Shown: positions 1 to 8,325, numbered from the stretch's first letter. The stretch: DNA of 64,000 bases from Phormidium tenue FACHB-1050 (GCF_014696925.1 NZ_JACJQY010000012.1:52562-116561); one strand, 5' to 3'. Made by a program: numbers and translations. The notes: a model not told the origin generated them from the sequence alone.

Positions 1-209
1 CAAGGGGAATACAAGCAGTCCAATTTACTGAACTCTTGAGTCTCCTCTTTTGATTTGATTTATAGACCAACACCTTAAGATTCTCCTCAGCTAATTAAGA
101 TACCCATGCAAATACAAAGAATGCAAAGATCAATTACGTTCATAACAACAGATTCAAGCACCTAGGTTTTGTGTAAACTTATACAGTTTCGAGCATTGAT
201 ATATAAAAA
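1..209. other. Intergenic edge, nothing recognised
   Basis: AT-rich stretch before the terminator of the ammonium transporter gene. I see no coding frame, RNA gene or repeat in it. Confidence 0.5.
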
Positions 210-232
210 TAGACGACGCATTGCGCCGTCTA
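210..232 (-). terminator. Hairpin after the ammonium transporter gene
   Basis: Ten-base arms (TAGACGACGC / GCGCCGTCTA, one mismatch) around an ATT loop, about 60 bases beyond the amt stop codon. It has the GCGC-type core of the gene-end hairpins found across the window. Confidence 0.55.
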
Positions 233-289
233 TAGTGTCTATAGTTATTGAAAGTATTTTAGGATTGAGTCTGAGATTGTTTTGAAATT

Positions 290-1858
290 TTAACTTTCAG
301 TTGGACTTTGACTGATAAATACACCAGAACCAAACTCACTGCCATAGCCTTCTTCTCCATGTACTGGCAAGTCAATACCTTGCTCTTCGATGGAAGGAGC
401 AACTCTCAAGTCCATAAATAGTTTCAAGACTTGCAGAATAATAAAAGTGGCTATGCCTGCAAACACGTAGGTAATCGCAACACCCTCAAACTGCTTCCAG
501 ATTAGGATAGGATTACCATCCAAAAGCCCGAGTGGAGCATCTCCTCCAAAGGCAATTTTAGTAGCAAATACGCCCGTCAACATTGCGCCGACAGTGCCGC
601 CTACACCATGGACAGAGAAAGTGTCAAGCGAATCGTCAAACTTGAACTTAGCACGCAAACTTACAGCAATGAAACAGCATACTGCTGTAATCGAACCAAT
701 CAAAATCGCGCCAATTGGCATGACAAAGCCAGCCGCAGGTGTAATGCCCACTAGTCCAGCCAGAAATCCACTGGCAATTCCAACGGCTGTTGGCTTACCA
801 CGCAGTACCCACTCAACCAATAGCCATGTCAAGCCACCTGCCGAAGTTGAAACTGTCGTGGCAACAATTGCAACTGCCGCGAGAGGACCAGCTGCAAGAG
901 CGCTACCTCCGTTGAATCCAAACCAACCAAACCATAGTATTCCAATTCCCAATAGGACATAAGGAACGTTGTGAGGCGTATGTGGTCTAGTTGCGAAGTC
1001 TTTACGGGATCCGATCATCAAAACCGCAACTACTGCGGCAACCCCAGAACTGATATGCACAACCGTACCGCCAGCAAAGTCTAATGATCCAAGTTCTTGC
1101 AACAATCCACGCCCCCATACCATGTGGGCAAGAGGAGAATAAACCAAGGTAGACCAAAGCAAAATAAACCAGAAGTAAGCCTTAAAACTCATCCGTTCAA
1201 CGATCGCCCCAGAAATCAGCGCAGGGGTAATGATTGCAAACATCATTTGATAGACCATGAACACAGCATGGGGAATCGTACCTGCATAGCCAACAGGGTC
1301 AGGCTCAGTAAACTTAACTCCATTGAGAAAAGCCCAATCAAGCCCACCAATAAACTTTTCGATCCCTTGACCAAATTCTGGAACTTTGACGGATACATCA
1401 AAGGCTAGGCTATATCCCCAAAGTACCCAAGTAACACCGACTACAGCCATGAGCAGTAAGCTCATCATCATCGTGTTTAATACGTTGCGGGTGCGGACTA
1501 ATCCGCCATAGAAAAATGCTAACCCTGGAGTCATCAGCAATACAAGAGCCGCCGCTACCAACACAAATGCCGTATCACCAGAATTGATGGGAGAAGCAGC
1601 AGGTGCAGGTGCAAGAAGTTTGTCGAGGGCTTCCTTTTGCTCTTTAGTTAGAGTTACAACATCGCTACTTGTGGGAGCTGAGGTAGTGGTTGGCGAAACG
1701 CTAGGCGAAGGACTTACGGTAGCCGCAGGAGAAGCAGTTTCTGTAGGGCTAGCGGTGGGAGTAGGTGATTGCGCCCAAGTCTGACCTGTAAAAGGAAAAC
1801 TCACTAACCACAAAACTAGCAACGTACTCAATAGAAATTTTTTGATTACAGACTCCAT
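290..1858 (-). CDS. amt: Ammonium transporter, Amt family
   Basis: Amt/Mep/Rh channel moving ammonium across the cytoplasmic membrane. The core from about residue 95 shows the Amt landmarks: FFYGGLVRTRN in the first core helix, the first pore histidine in VVHISSG and the second in FSVHGVGGT, with about 11 membrane helices. The N-terminus is a signal-peptide-like segment ending near AQS, followed by about 50 residues rich in Ser, Thr, Pro and Ala before the channel, longer than in a typical Amt. I place the start at the ATG at 1858; an in-frame GTG at 1867 is the alternative. It is monocistronic with its own 3' hairpin. A possible NtcA box lies about 170 bases upstream, which would fit nitrogen control. 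Family assignment is secure; the paralogue (amt1 or other) is not. Confidence 0.95.
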   Translation of the reverse strand: MESVIKKFLLSTLLVLWLVSFPFTGQTWAQSPTPTASPTETASPAATVSPSPSVSPTTTSAPTSSDVVTLTKEQKEALDKLLAPAPAASPINSGDTAFVLVAAALVLLMTPGLAFFYGGLVRTRNVLNTMMMSLLLMAVVGVTWVLWGYSLAFDVSVKVPEFGQGIEKFIGGLDWAFLNGVKFTEPDPVGYAGTIPHAVFMVYQMMFAIITPALISGAIVERMSFKAYFWFILLWSTLVYSPLAHMVWGRGLLQELGSLDFAGGTVVHISSGVAAVVAVLMIGSRKDFATRPHTPHNVPYVLLGIGILWFGWFGFNGGSALAAGPLAAVAIVATTVSTSAGGLTWLLVEWVLRGKPTAVGIASGFLAGLVGITPAAGFVMPIGAILIGSITAVCCFIAVSLRAKFKFDDSLDTFSVHGVGGTVGAMLTGVFATKIAFGGDAPLGLLDGNPILIWKQFEGVAITYVFAGIATFIILQVLKLFMDLRVAPSIEEQGIDLPVHGEEGYGSEFGSGVFISQSPTES

Positions 1859-1867
1859 ACCTTTCAC

Positions 1868-2294
1868 AAAGTTTTCATATTAAGGTAGAACGAGTTTAAA
1901 TAAGCGCTGCTTCAGAAGCATCCTAAGGCTGAAAAGCGAAGAATTCACGAAGCGTATAGACAGATTTCTATGATTACCATAGACAAATTATCCAATAATG
2001 ATTTCATCAATTTATAAGCCATCAATCTGTATTAGAAATCACATTTCCGATTATGGGTACAACAAGATTTATGAACACTACTAATAAACTCATAAATACA
2101 AAGCAAACCTAAAATTTAGCGGCAGCTAGAATATTCAGTAATTTTAAGCATTAATGCTGAACCCGAAAGGGCTAGTTCACTCCATGATTTTGCTAATTTA
2201 ATCACACGCTTAAAAACTCCTGTGCTAGAGTTGGAGTGATTTTATATCTCGCATTCACGTATTCCTCACACACATCACTTTTCAGGAAGTTGAC
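1868..2294. other. Divergent intergenic region amt / ctp
   Basis: About 430 bases between two divergently read genes. Besides a possible NtcA-like site (2028-2043) I see no coding frame or hairpin repeat. It should carry both promoters. Confidence 0.5.
2028..2043 (-). promoter_or_regulatory. Possible NtcA-like site
   Basis: TGT-N10-ACA (TGTATTAGAAATCACA), one base from the NtcA core GTA-N8-TAC. NtcA activates ammonium transporter genes in cyanobacteria, so the position upstream of amt is sensible, but no convincing -10 box at the usual spacing was found. Weak call. Confidence 0.3.
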
Positions 2295-3560
2295 ATGGCA
2301 AAAGGCGGACTTGTACTTGGTACAACAGCAGCATTGGCTGCGGCTGTGGCAGTTGTTGGTTTTCAGCTAGCAAACCCTAGCATCGCCGCATTTCGGGATA
2401 GCCCCAAAGAAATCGTTGATGAAGCTTGGCAGCTGATCAATCGCGAATATGTCGATGGTGCTTTCAACAAAGTTGACTGGCGGCAAGTCAGACGACAATA
2501 TGTCGAAAATCGCGATTACTCTTCCAAAGCTGAGGCATATCGCTCAGTTCGGGAAATGCTCAAACTTCTCGATGATCCATATACTCGCTTTATGGACCCT
2601 GAGCAGTTTAAGAGTATGCAAATTGATACTTCGGGGGAACTCACAGGCGTTGGTATTCAGTTGGGGATGGATGACGCGACCAAACAGTTGACAGTTGTTG
2701 CCCCAATTGAAGATTCACCAGCATCTCGAGCTGGCATTTTGACTAAAGACATTATTACTTCGATCGCGAATAAGTCTACGGAAGGGATGGATATTAACCA
2801 AGCAGTAGCCCTAATTCGTGGTCCTGCTGGCACAAAAGTTAAATTGGGGATCAAGCGGGGCGACAAGCAATTTGATATTGAGCTAGAACGCGCCAAGATT
2901 GAGATTCATCCAGTCAAAGCCGAGCTTCGTGATACCAATGCTGGCAAGGTGGGCTACATCAGCCTGCGTCAGTTTAATGCTAATGCCGCCAGTGATATGC
3001 GTAAAGCGATCCAAGATCACGTCAGTAAAGGCGCGGTTGGATTTATCTTAGATTTGCGCTCTAACCCCGGTGGACTACTCTATTCCAGTGCTGAAATTGC
3101 GCGGATGTGGCTCGACAATGCCACCATTGTTTCCACAATTGATCGCAAGGGTGAAAGTGAGAGGCTGACCGCTAACCGTCAAGCTCTCACTAATAAACCC
3201 CTTGTGGTGTTAGTTGATGGTGGCTCAGCAAGTGCTAGTGAGATCCTTTCGGGGGCTTTGCAAGACAACAAACGAGCGGTGATTGTCGGCACTAAAACTT
3301 TTGGTAAGGGACTAGTACAGTCAGTACATTCCTTGAGTGATGGTTCAGGTATGGCGGTAACGATCGCTAAGTACTACACACCCAACGGACGCGATATCAA
3401 TCACATGGGGATTGTGCCTGATCGCGTAGTTGAGCTAACCAAAGAAGATTTGGAAAAGCTCAATAAAAATCGTGAGCTAGTAGGGACAAGCTCTGATCCA
3501 CAGTTTGCCAAGGCGATCGATATCTTATCGACTGAGCTAAAAAGTGTAAGCTCTCGCTAA
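2295..3560 (+). CDS. C-terminal processing peptidase, S41 family (CtpA/B/C type)
   Basis: Serine/lysine-dyad protease that trims C-termini of exported proteins; in cyanobacteria CtpA matures the D1 protein of photosystem II and paralogues have less certain targets. The N-terminus (about residues 1-34) is a hydrophobic export or anchor segment. A PDZ domain spans about residues 105-190 (LTGVGIQL, SPASRAGI), then the S41 domain with DLRSNPGG, the nucleophile motif GSASASEI and the base lysine in TFGKGLVQ. Length (421) fits the family. Which of the three cyanobacterial paralogues it is cannot be decided here, so no symbol is given. It ends in a strong hairpin. Confidence 0.93.
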   Translation: MAKGGLVLGTTAALAAAVAVVGFQLANPSIAAFRDSPKEIVDEAWQLINREYVDGAFNKVDWRQVRRQYVENRDYSSKAEAYRSVREMLKLLDDPYTRFMDPEQFKSMQIDTSGELTGVGIQLGMDDATKQLTVVAPIEDSPASRAGILTKDIITSIANKSTEGMDINQAVALIRGPAGTKVKLGIKRGDKQFDIELERAKIEIHPVKAELRDTNAGKVGYISLRQFNANAASDMRKAIQDHVSKGAVGFILDLRSNPGGLLYSSAEIARMWLDNATIVSTIDRKGESERLTANRQALTNKPLVVLVDGGSASASEILSGALQDNKRAVIVGTKTFGKGLVQSVHSLSDGSGMAVTIAKYYTPNGRDINHMGIVPDRVVELTKEDLEKLNKNRELVGTSSDPQFAKAIDILSTELKSVSSR

Positions 3561-3561
3561 A

Positions 3562-3596
3562 AAAAAGATAGAGACGCAAAGCGTCTCTATCTTTTT
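3562..3596 (+). terminator. Terminator of the S41 peptidase gene
   Basis: Perfect 16-bp arms (GATAGAGACGC / GCGTCTCTATC core, AAA loop) ending in a T run, two bases after the stop codon. Confidence 0.85.
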
Positions 3597-3600
3597 GCTA

Positions 3601-3681
3601 AAACACAAAATATGCCATTTTGTGTTTTTAAAACCCTTACTTGTTTTGTTTTTTTAATTCCCAAAAGTGTTGCTACACTTT
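3601..3681. repeat. Dispersed repeat B (TATACCAA family), truncated copy
   Basis: Shares ACACAAAAT..GCCATTTTGTGT, AAAACCCTTAC..GTTTT and AATTC..AAAAGTGTTGC with the copies at 24934 and 46740. Its right end (expected GAATTGGTATA) is missing; repeat A begins at that point. Confidence 0.75.
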
Positions 3682-3767
3682 AAACCCAAAAGATGAGTGG
3701 CGGCGCGAAGCGCCGCCACTCATCTTTTGGGTTTTGATTTTTCCTAGATATCTCTTACGTTGCTATA
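3682..3767. repeat. Dispersed palindromic element A (TATAGC family)
   Basis: A 25-bp perfect stem (AAACCCAAAAGATGAGTGG outward of the core GGCGGCGCGAAGCGCCGCC) followed by the conserved right flank TTTTCCTAGATATCTC and TTACGTTGCTATA. The left flank is missing where it abuts repeat B. Confidence 0.8.
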
Positions 3768-3778
3768 GCTATAAATAT

Positions 3779-3812
3779 AAAAAAAGCGGACATTACTTTG
3801 TCCGCTTTTTTT
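3779..3812 (-). terminator. Terminator reaching the stop of the 150-residue gene
   Basis: AAAAAAAGCGGACA / TGTCCGCTTTTTTT, 14-bp arms with a 6-base loop; the arm abuts the TAA of the minus-strand gene. Confidence 0.85.
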
Positions 3813-4263
3813 ATGAATCCATGTGACGTGTCAATATTGCTTCCATTGTGCTTTCGAGATTTTGACCCGCAATAATCCCACTAGCTAAAGAATAAATATT
3901 ATTATCTCGACGGTAAAGAGTCTGAAAACCCGTTCGCATTTTTTTGTCACCCATTACCCAATAACGTTGAATAATCGATTCTGGTCCAATTATCCCCTCT
4001 CCTTCAACCTTGCCCAGAGAGCTATCATCAACAACAAAGGTAAACCGACGCTCATCTGAGTCAATTCTTCCTTTATAAGCCATAGTTAATTCATCGCGAT
4101 CGCTATCGGGAAAAGTCAACTTAGTGACCATAGTGAACCAAAAATTATCTCTTGACCAACCTACTAAAGTTCTACCCTTGACTTGAATTGGCATGGAGTC
4201 TCGCTCAACCCAATTACCTTCGAGAGTCCATTTCCCAGGTTGCACTAAAAAGGTATGCGCCAC
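3811..4263 (-). CDS. Conserved hypothetical protein, 150 residues
   Basis: No family recognised with certainty. It starts MAHTFLVQPGKWTLEGNW and alternates short strands with charged turns; no signal peptide or membrane segment is visible, so a small cytosolic beta-rich (lipocalin-like) fold is a guess. It contains an EGEGIIGPESIIQRYW stretch. It stands alone with its own terminator and lies upstream, on the same strand, of nothing close. The coding bias matches its neighbours and the frame is clean, so I regard it as real. Confidence 0.75.
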   Translation of the reverse strand: MAHTFLVQPGKWTLEGNWVERDSMPIQVKGRTLVGWSRDNFWFTMVTKLTFPDSDRDELTMAYKGRIDSDERRFTFVVDDSSLGKVEGEGIIGPESIIQRYWVMGDKKMRTGFQTLYRRDNNIYSLASGIIAGQNLESTMEAILTRHMDS

Positions 4264-4371
4264 GGTTTTACTCTGTTTTGTTGCTCTGTAGATCAGCCTT
4301 AATTATATAGCGTTATTACCAATCGCTATAGGATCTACAAAGTAAAGACGGCACATAGCAGCGTTTTTACC

Positions 4372-5028
4372 TTAATTTACCAATCCTGATCTTAGAGCGA
4401 CAACTGCGGCTTGGACGCGATCGTCAACAGATAACTTATTCATAATCCCGCGCACATGAGTTTTAATCGTGTTGGGGCTAAGGTAGAGAGTTTTCGCGAT
4501 TTCAGGGTTACTCTTGCCTTCAACAATTAATTTCAGCACTTCTAATTCCCGTTGCGATAGGTGCGAAGTATTTTCTGGTTGAGTCGGTGGCTTGAGATGA
4601 TCCATCACTTTGCGAGCAACTTGAGGATCGAGATAGGTTGCCCCATCTTTAGCGGCGGCAAAGGCTGCCAAAAGACTTTCAGTAGATGTGCCTTTGACAC
4701 AATAGGCATCGGCTCCACTCGACAGTGCCGCAATAATTTCGGTGTCATCGGTATGGGAGCTAAGCATCACAATATGAACATTAGGTGAAGCAGCCTTGAT
4801 TTTCTGAGTTGCTGAAATTCCATCTAGTCTAGGCATTCCAATATCCATCACAATGATGTCAGGCTGTAATTCCTGCGCCATTTTTACACCGATATAACCA
4901 TCTTCTGCAATGCCAATTACAGTAATATTTGGCTGTTGAGAAAGTGATTGCTCTAATCCAAGTTGGATCAGTGGATCATCTTCAACAATCAGGACTTTCA
5001 AAGGTTTCGATGCTGTAGCCACAGTCAT
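4372..5028 (-). CDS. NarL/LuxR-type response regulator, Rre1/Ycf29-like
   Basis: Two-domain response regulator. The receiver (about residues 9-125) shows the acidic pair ED, the phospho-acceptor in VMDIGMP, the switch serine in MLSSHT and the lysine in YCVKG. The C-terminal HTH (about 150-215) carries LSQRELEVLKLIVEG and NTIKTHVRGIMNKL, typical of LuxR DNA-binding domains. The GADAYCVKG signature resembles the cyanobacterial Rre1 (Slr1783)/plastid Ycf29 regulators, which answer stress and redox signals through histidine kinases Hik34/Hik2; that match is from memory. No kinase gene is adjacent. It is divergent from the RNA ligase gene. Confidence 0.9.
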   Translation of the reverse strand: MTVATASKPLKVLIVEDDPLIQLGLEQSLSQQPNITVIGIAEDGYIGVKMAQELQPDIIVMDIGMPRLDGISATQKIKAASPNVHIVMLSSHTDDTEIIAALSSGADAYCVKGTSTESLLAAFAAAKDGATYLDPQVARKVMDHLKPPTQPENTSHLSQRELEVLKLIVEGKSNPEIAKTLYLSPNTIKTHVRGIMNKLSVDDRVQAAVVALRSGLVN

Positions 5029-5079
5029 AATTCTAAATTTCTCTAAATTTAGTTTGATTGCTTTGATTATATAGTAAAA

Positions 5080-5110
5080 AGAGAAGAGGAATACTTTGTC
5101 TCTCTTCTCT
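5080..5110. repeat. Small hairpin between divergent genes
   Basis: AGAGAAGAG / CTCTTCTCT arms around a 13-base loop, about 50 bases upstream of the response-regulator start. Confidence 0.4.
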
Positions 5111-5112
5111 CG

Positions 5113-5220
5113 GCAATTCTCATTATAAAAAATCGGTTTTGATGAAAGTCAGCCGACGGCTGACTTTCATCAAAACCGATTTCAAGGTTTTCAGCACCTG
5201 CGGTGCTGAAAATTAGCAAT
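5113..5220. repeat. Dispersed palindromic element C (GCAATTC ends)
   Basis: Contains a 25-bp perfect stem at 5130-5182 (AAATCGGTTTTGATGAAAG outward, GAC loop) and a second stem at 5188-5212 (TTTTCAGCACC / GGTGCTGAAAA). Outer landmarks GCAATTCTCATTAT and AATTAGCAATTCTC recur in the copy at 8198. It lies between divergent genes, so it is not a terminator. Confidence 0.65.
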
Positions 5221-5269
5221 TCTCCCTATCGTATGATTGCGATAATTTAAAATTATTAAGGACTATAGA

Positions 5270-6325
5270 ATGAGTGCCATCAATTTGGAGAAAATCGATC
5301 AACTAATTACTGAAGGATATATCACCAAACGCCCTCATTCTAGTGGTGAGCTATTTATCTATAACTACACAGCCAAAGCGCAGTACGATCGCCTATGGAC
5401 TCCTGAAACGATTCAATGTCGAGGATTAATTCTTAATCGTGATGGAGCGATCGCTGCTCGACCTTTATCCAAATTCTTTAATCTGCAAGAACATAAAGAA
5501 GCTATTCCCGCAGAACCTTTTGATGTGTATGAGAAGATAGATGGCTCTTTGGGGATTTTATATTGGTATCAAGATCAACCCTATATCGCTTCTAGAGGCA
5601 GCTTTAACTCTGACCAAGCCATTAAAGCCAACCAAATCTTGATATCACAGTACTCCAACGCAATTCCATTACTAGATCGATCGCTAACCTATCTATTTGA
5701 GATTGTCTATCCTGCTAATCGCATAGTCGTCGATTATGGAGACTTTGAAGGTTTGGTATTATTGGCAGTAATTGAAACTGCATCGGGAACAGAACATGCC
5801 ATTGAGTCGTTTCAACATTTGGGATTCCCAATTGCGAAAAAGTATGATGGCTTAAAAGATCTAGAAGCGATCGCAAGCCTCAATAATCAGAACCAAGAGG
5901 GCTTCGTAATTCGCTTTGCCAGCGGGTTAAGACTGAAGTTTAAGTTTACTGATTATGTGAAATTGCATCGTGTACTGACTCAAGTTACTAGCAAAGTAAT
6001 TTGGGAAATGTTGCGCGATCAAACTCCCTTTGAGGATATTTTAGAGCGAGTTCCCGACGAGTTTTACAATTGGGTAAAAGAAACTAAGGCAAACCTCATC
6101 GCTCAATATCAACAAATTGAAGATGCTGCCAAGGCTGACTTTGAGAGGATTATTGCTATTGCTGACCGAGGCGATCGTAAAGAGATGGCAAAGCATATTT
6201 TAACCTGCCAAAATCACACGATCTTGTTCTCTCTACTAGATGGCAAAGACTATAGTGATTACATTTGGCGAACTATTAAGCCAGCCCATGAAAAACCTTT
6301 TATGGATAATGATGAAGCATCATAA
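5270..6325 (+). CDS. RNA ligase, T4 Rnl1-like
   Basis: Predicted ATP-dependent RNA ligase that joins 3'-OH to 5'-phosphate ends through a lysyl-AMP intermediate. Nucleotidyltransferase motifs in order: motif I EKIDGSLGILYW with the adenylated lysine at residue 89, motif III-like TYLFEIVYP, motif IV EGFVIRF and motif V LKFKF. RGLILN lies upstream of motif I, as in T4 Rnl1. A helical C-terminal domain (about 240-340) follows. At 351 residues it is close to the phage enzyme (374). No polynucleotide kinase/phosphatase or tRNA nuclease gene is adjacent, so its substrate is unknown. The stop codon lies inside the hairpin shared with the convergent gene. Confidence 0.85.
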   Translation: MSAINLEKIDQLITEGYITKRPHSSGELFIYNYTAKAQYDRLWTPETIQCRGLILNRDGAIAARPLSKFFNLQEHKEAIPAEPFDVYEKIDGSLGILYWYQDQPYIASRGSFNSDQAIKANQILISQYSNAIPLLDRSLTYLFEIVYPANRIVVDYGDFEGLVLLAVIETASGTEHAIESFQHLGFPIAKKYDGLKDLEAIASLNNQNQEGFVIRFASGLRLKFKFTDYVKLHRVLTQVTSKVIWEMLRDQTPFEDILERVPDEFYNWVKETKANLIAQYQQIEDAAKADFERIIAIADRGDRKEMAKHILTCQNHTILFSLLDGKDYSDYIWRTIKPAHEKPFMDNDEAS

Positions 6326-6370
6326 TCCTAAAATAGTTGCGGTGCAAAGCACCGCAACTATTTTAGGATT
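6324..6370. terminator. Shared bidirectional terminator overlapping two stop codons
   Basis: 22-bp perfect arms (AATCCTAAAATAGTTGCGG outward of GTGC-AAA-GCAC). The left arm contains part of the RNA-ligase TAA; the right arm contains the last codons and TAG of the convergent gene. Confidence 0.85.
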
Positions 6371-6843
6371 TGGAGCTTATTGACTCTCAGCGTAAACTTA
6401 CCGCCACTACTCCCCCCAAAAGACGAAACTCTAACAATGTAATTTCCCGATTGACGTATTTTAAAAAAGATCAGTGAATTGGTGCTATCACCGACAGCAT
6501 CATCATTTTCGGCAACAACTTCACCTTTATTATCCAACAGACTCAATACCGTATCAAAATTTCCAGAGTTTACTGCTATTTCCAAACGCTCATCTTTTTG
6601 AACATTAATTATGTAGTCTCGGGCAAACCCTTTCTGACCTGTCGGAATATCTTTATCCGTAAGAATATCATTCACGTCTACACCACTAGCGATCGCAGTT
6701 GGTTTATAAATAGTGCTGTTTACCTGCGCTAAAGACAAAGACACATGACTAGTTAGACTGAGGAAGATTACACCTACTCCCACAAAAAATTTCTTAATCA
6801 AGTGTTGAGGACGATGATAGTCAGACAAAATTAGATGTTTCAC
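6358..6843 (-). CDS. Secreted protein with PPC-like (pre-peptidase C-terminal) domain
   Basis: Exported protein of 161 residues. Residues about 17-40 form a signal peptide ending near SLAQ. The rest matches the bacterial pre-peptidase C-terminal (PPC) beta-sandwich: DYIINVQKDERLEIAV, FDTVLSLLDNKGEVVAENDD, then GNYIVRVSSFGG and FTLRV. PPC domains usually ride on secreted proteases, but here the domain is alone. The start codon overlaps the scpA stop by four bases (ATGA), so the two are co-transcribed, although no functional link is obvious. Its last codons and stop are part of the terminator hairpin. Confidence 0.8.
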   Translation of the reverse strand: MKHLILSDYHRPQHLIKKFFVGVGVIFLSLTSHVSLSLAQVNSTIYKPTAIASGVDVNDILTDKDIPTGQKGFARDYIINVQKDERLEIAVNSGNFDTVLSLLDNKGEVVAENDDAVGDSTNSLIFFKIRQSGNYIVRVSSFGGSSGGKFTLRVNKLQILK

Positions 6844-7667
6844 GAAACTTCTTTTAATTCAGCGAATTTCAATTGTAACTGAGTAGAGTCTATTGTGGAA
6901 TTAGCTGAACTATTAGGAAATGGCAATTCTTTGATCGTTGGTGATTTGATCGTTGGCACAATCTGAATTTTGCCATAAAACTCTGATTGAAATAACTCAA
7001 CTTTGGATTGAGAAGACATTAACAATAAGCCCCAAAATACACCCACCCGATCATTAAATACTGCTGCTAGATCAGATATCTCAATCTCTTCATCAGGATG
7101 CATCAAAAAATAACGCTCAATCTCCTCCACCATTTCCGATAAATTTTCTTTGTGCGCTAGCTGCGCGATCGCCTTCATGGCAGCCTTACGCGCAACTTTG
7201 CTTTGGCTTGGGCGTTTGGTGGGTTTACTAGTTTTGCGATCAACAATTTCAGAGATCGCCTCAATCTGCGCGATTAACTCTTCTAGGGTGATCCGTCTCG
7301 CCTTTGGCGGCAAAGCCACAGGCAAGCGGCGCAACCGTTTATCAAAATCCGTGGGCAAGCGCATTGAGTCGGTGACAATCTCTTCATCTAATTCACCCTG
7401 TTCATCATCGGTATTAGCCTCTTGCTCATAGGCTGATTGCATATCCGACAAGGAGTTGGCTTTGAGTAAGACCAACATCGATGCGTAGAGCATTGCCTGA
7501 CCTGAATCATATAAATCGCGGCGATCGCTGACAATTAACCGCGACAAAAAGCGATCGACTACATCGATCACCTGCACATCCCAAGGATCAATCTCGCCTC
7601 TTTCTGCAAGATCAATGAGGAGGGCAATGGCATCTTTGGTAACTGATTCAGCGATCGATAGGGTCAT
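6840..7667 (-). CDS. scpA: Segregation and condensation protein A
   Basis: Kleisin subunit that bridges SMC heads with ScpB in the bacterial condensin. The sequence begins with the conserved ScpA block (DLAERGEIDPWDVQVIDVVD, then GQAMLYASMLVLLKA), has an acidic linker near 85-100, and ends in a winged-helix region (ISDLAAVFNDRVGVFWGLLLM). At 275 residues it is normal. It is the first gene of a two-gene unit with the PPC protein. Confidence 0.93.
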   Translation of the reverse strand: MTLSIAESVTKDAIALLIDLAERGEIDPWDVQVIDVVDRFLSRLIVSDRRDLYDSGQAMLYASMLVLLKANSLSDMQSAYEQEANTDDEQGELDEEIVTDSMRLPTDFDKRLRRLPVALPPKARRITLEELIAQIEAISEIVDRKTSKPTKRPSQSKVARKAAMKAIAQLAHKENLSEMVEEIERYFLMHPDEEIEISDLAAVFNDRVGVFWGLLLMSSQSKVELFQSEFYGKIQIVPTIKSPTIKELPFPNSSANSTIDSTQLQLKFAELKEVS

Positions 7668-7739
7668 GGAGCTTACAAGAAGCGGATGTTTAAAAATATC
7701 ACCGATTGCGATGAAATAGCCAGAAAATCTAATTTGAGT

Positions 7740-7771
7740 AAAATAAAGGGCGCATCTGCGCCCTTTATTTT
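7740..7771 (-). terminator. Terminator overlapping the stop of the LapA-domain gene
   Basis: AAAATAAAGGGCGCA / TGCGCCCTTTATTTT with a TC loop; the right arm includes bases of the stop codon. Confidence 0.85.
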
Positions 7772-8117
7772 AGTTTTTAGACTTGTCTTCATCGATCTCA
7801 ACATCGATCGCTGAGGCGGAAACTAAGCGCTTACGCTCCTCAATCTCCACGCTTAAATTCTGCACAGTTTCTTGCAAATTCTGGATCTGCACATTTTTAT
7901 TCCGCATTTCGATCGATTTTTGTAATCCCGACCAGACGCTAAATATCCAAGCTAAAACTGCACCTAACCCCATTGCTAAGATCAATTCGACGGAGATCGG
8001 AGCAGCGACTTTAAGCTGAGGGATGATTTGGATCGATGCGGGTGACGTATTTTCTAAGGCAAACAGGACTAAAGCAAGAGCAACAATAAAAAAGACTACA
8101 AAATTAATCTGACGCAC
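7770..8117 (-). CDS. LapA/DUF1049-domain membrane protein
   Basis: Small membrane protein of 115 residues. Two hydrophobic segments (about 5-22 and 43-62) are separated by the short PASIQIIPQLKVAAP loop typical of the DUF1049 (LapA) family, followed by a coiled coil (IQNLQETVQNLSVEIEE) and an acidic tail. E. coli LapA helps control lipopolysaccharide synthesis; in cyanobacteria the role is not established, so function remains open. Confidence 0.82.
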   Translation of the reverse strand: MRQINFVVFFIVALALVLFALENTSPASIQIIPQLKVAAPISVELILAMGLGAVLAWIFSVWSGLQKSIEMRNKNVQIQNLQETVQNLSVEIEERKRLVSASAIDVEIDEDKSKN

Positions 8118-8197
8118 AGTAGTTAAAACCTCTTTACTAAATTCTTAGCTAATGGTTTAGCAAACAATGCTCATATTGTCTACAGTAACTAAAAGAG

Positions 8198-8287
8198 TGT
8201 AGCAATTCCCATTATGAAACTGATTTTGTTGTTTCCAGCGCCAAAGGCGCTGGAAACAACAAAATCGGTTTTTTGAGAATTGCTACA
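8198..8287. repeat. Dispersed palindromic element C, second copy
   Basis: Outer arms TGTAGCAATTC / GAATTGCTACA enclose a near-perfect stem AAACTGATTTTGTTGTTTCC with loop core GCGCCAAAGGCGC. Shares GCAATTC, CATTAT and AAAATCGGTTTT with the element at 5113. It overlaps the next hairpin, giving two competing folds. Confidence 0.7.
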
Positions 8288-8325
8288 AGAAGAGTGGGCG
8301 CTAAGCGCCCACTCTTCTTGTAGCA
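8281..8325 (-). terminator. Terminator hairpin of the 101-residue gene
   Basis: TGCTACAAGAAGAGTGGGCGC / GCGCCCACTCTTCTTGTAGCA around TAA, 14 bases past the stop. Its left arm can pair instead with the element at 8198. Confidence 0.7.

Noticed and set aside
594..962. Plus-strand open frame opposite amt
   Set aside because: Lies wholly antisense to a clear Amt gene, with no family features.
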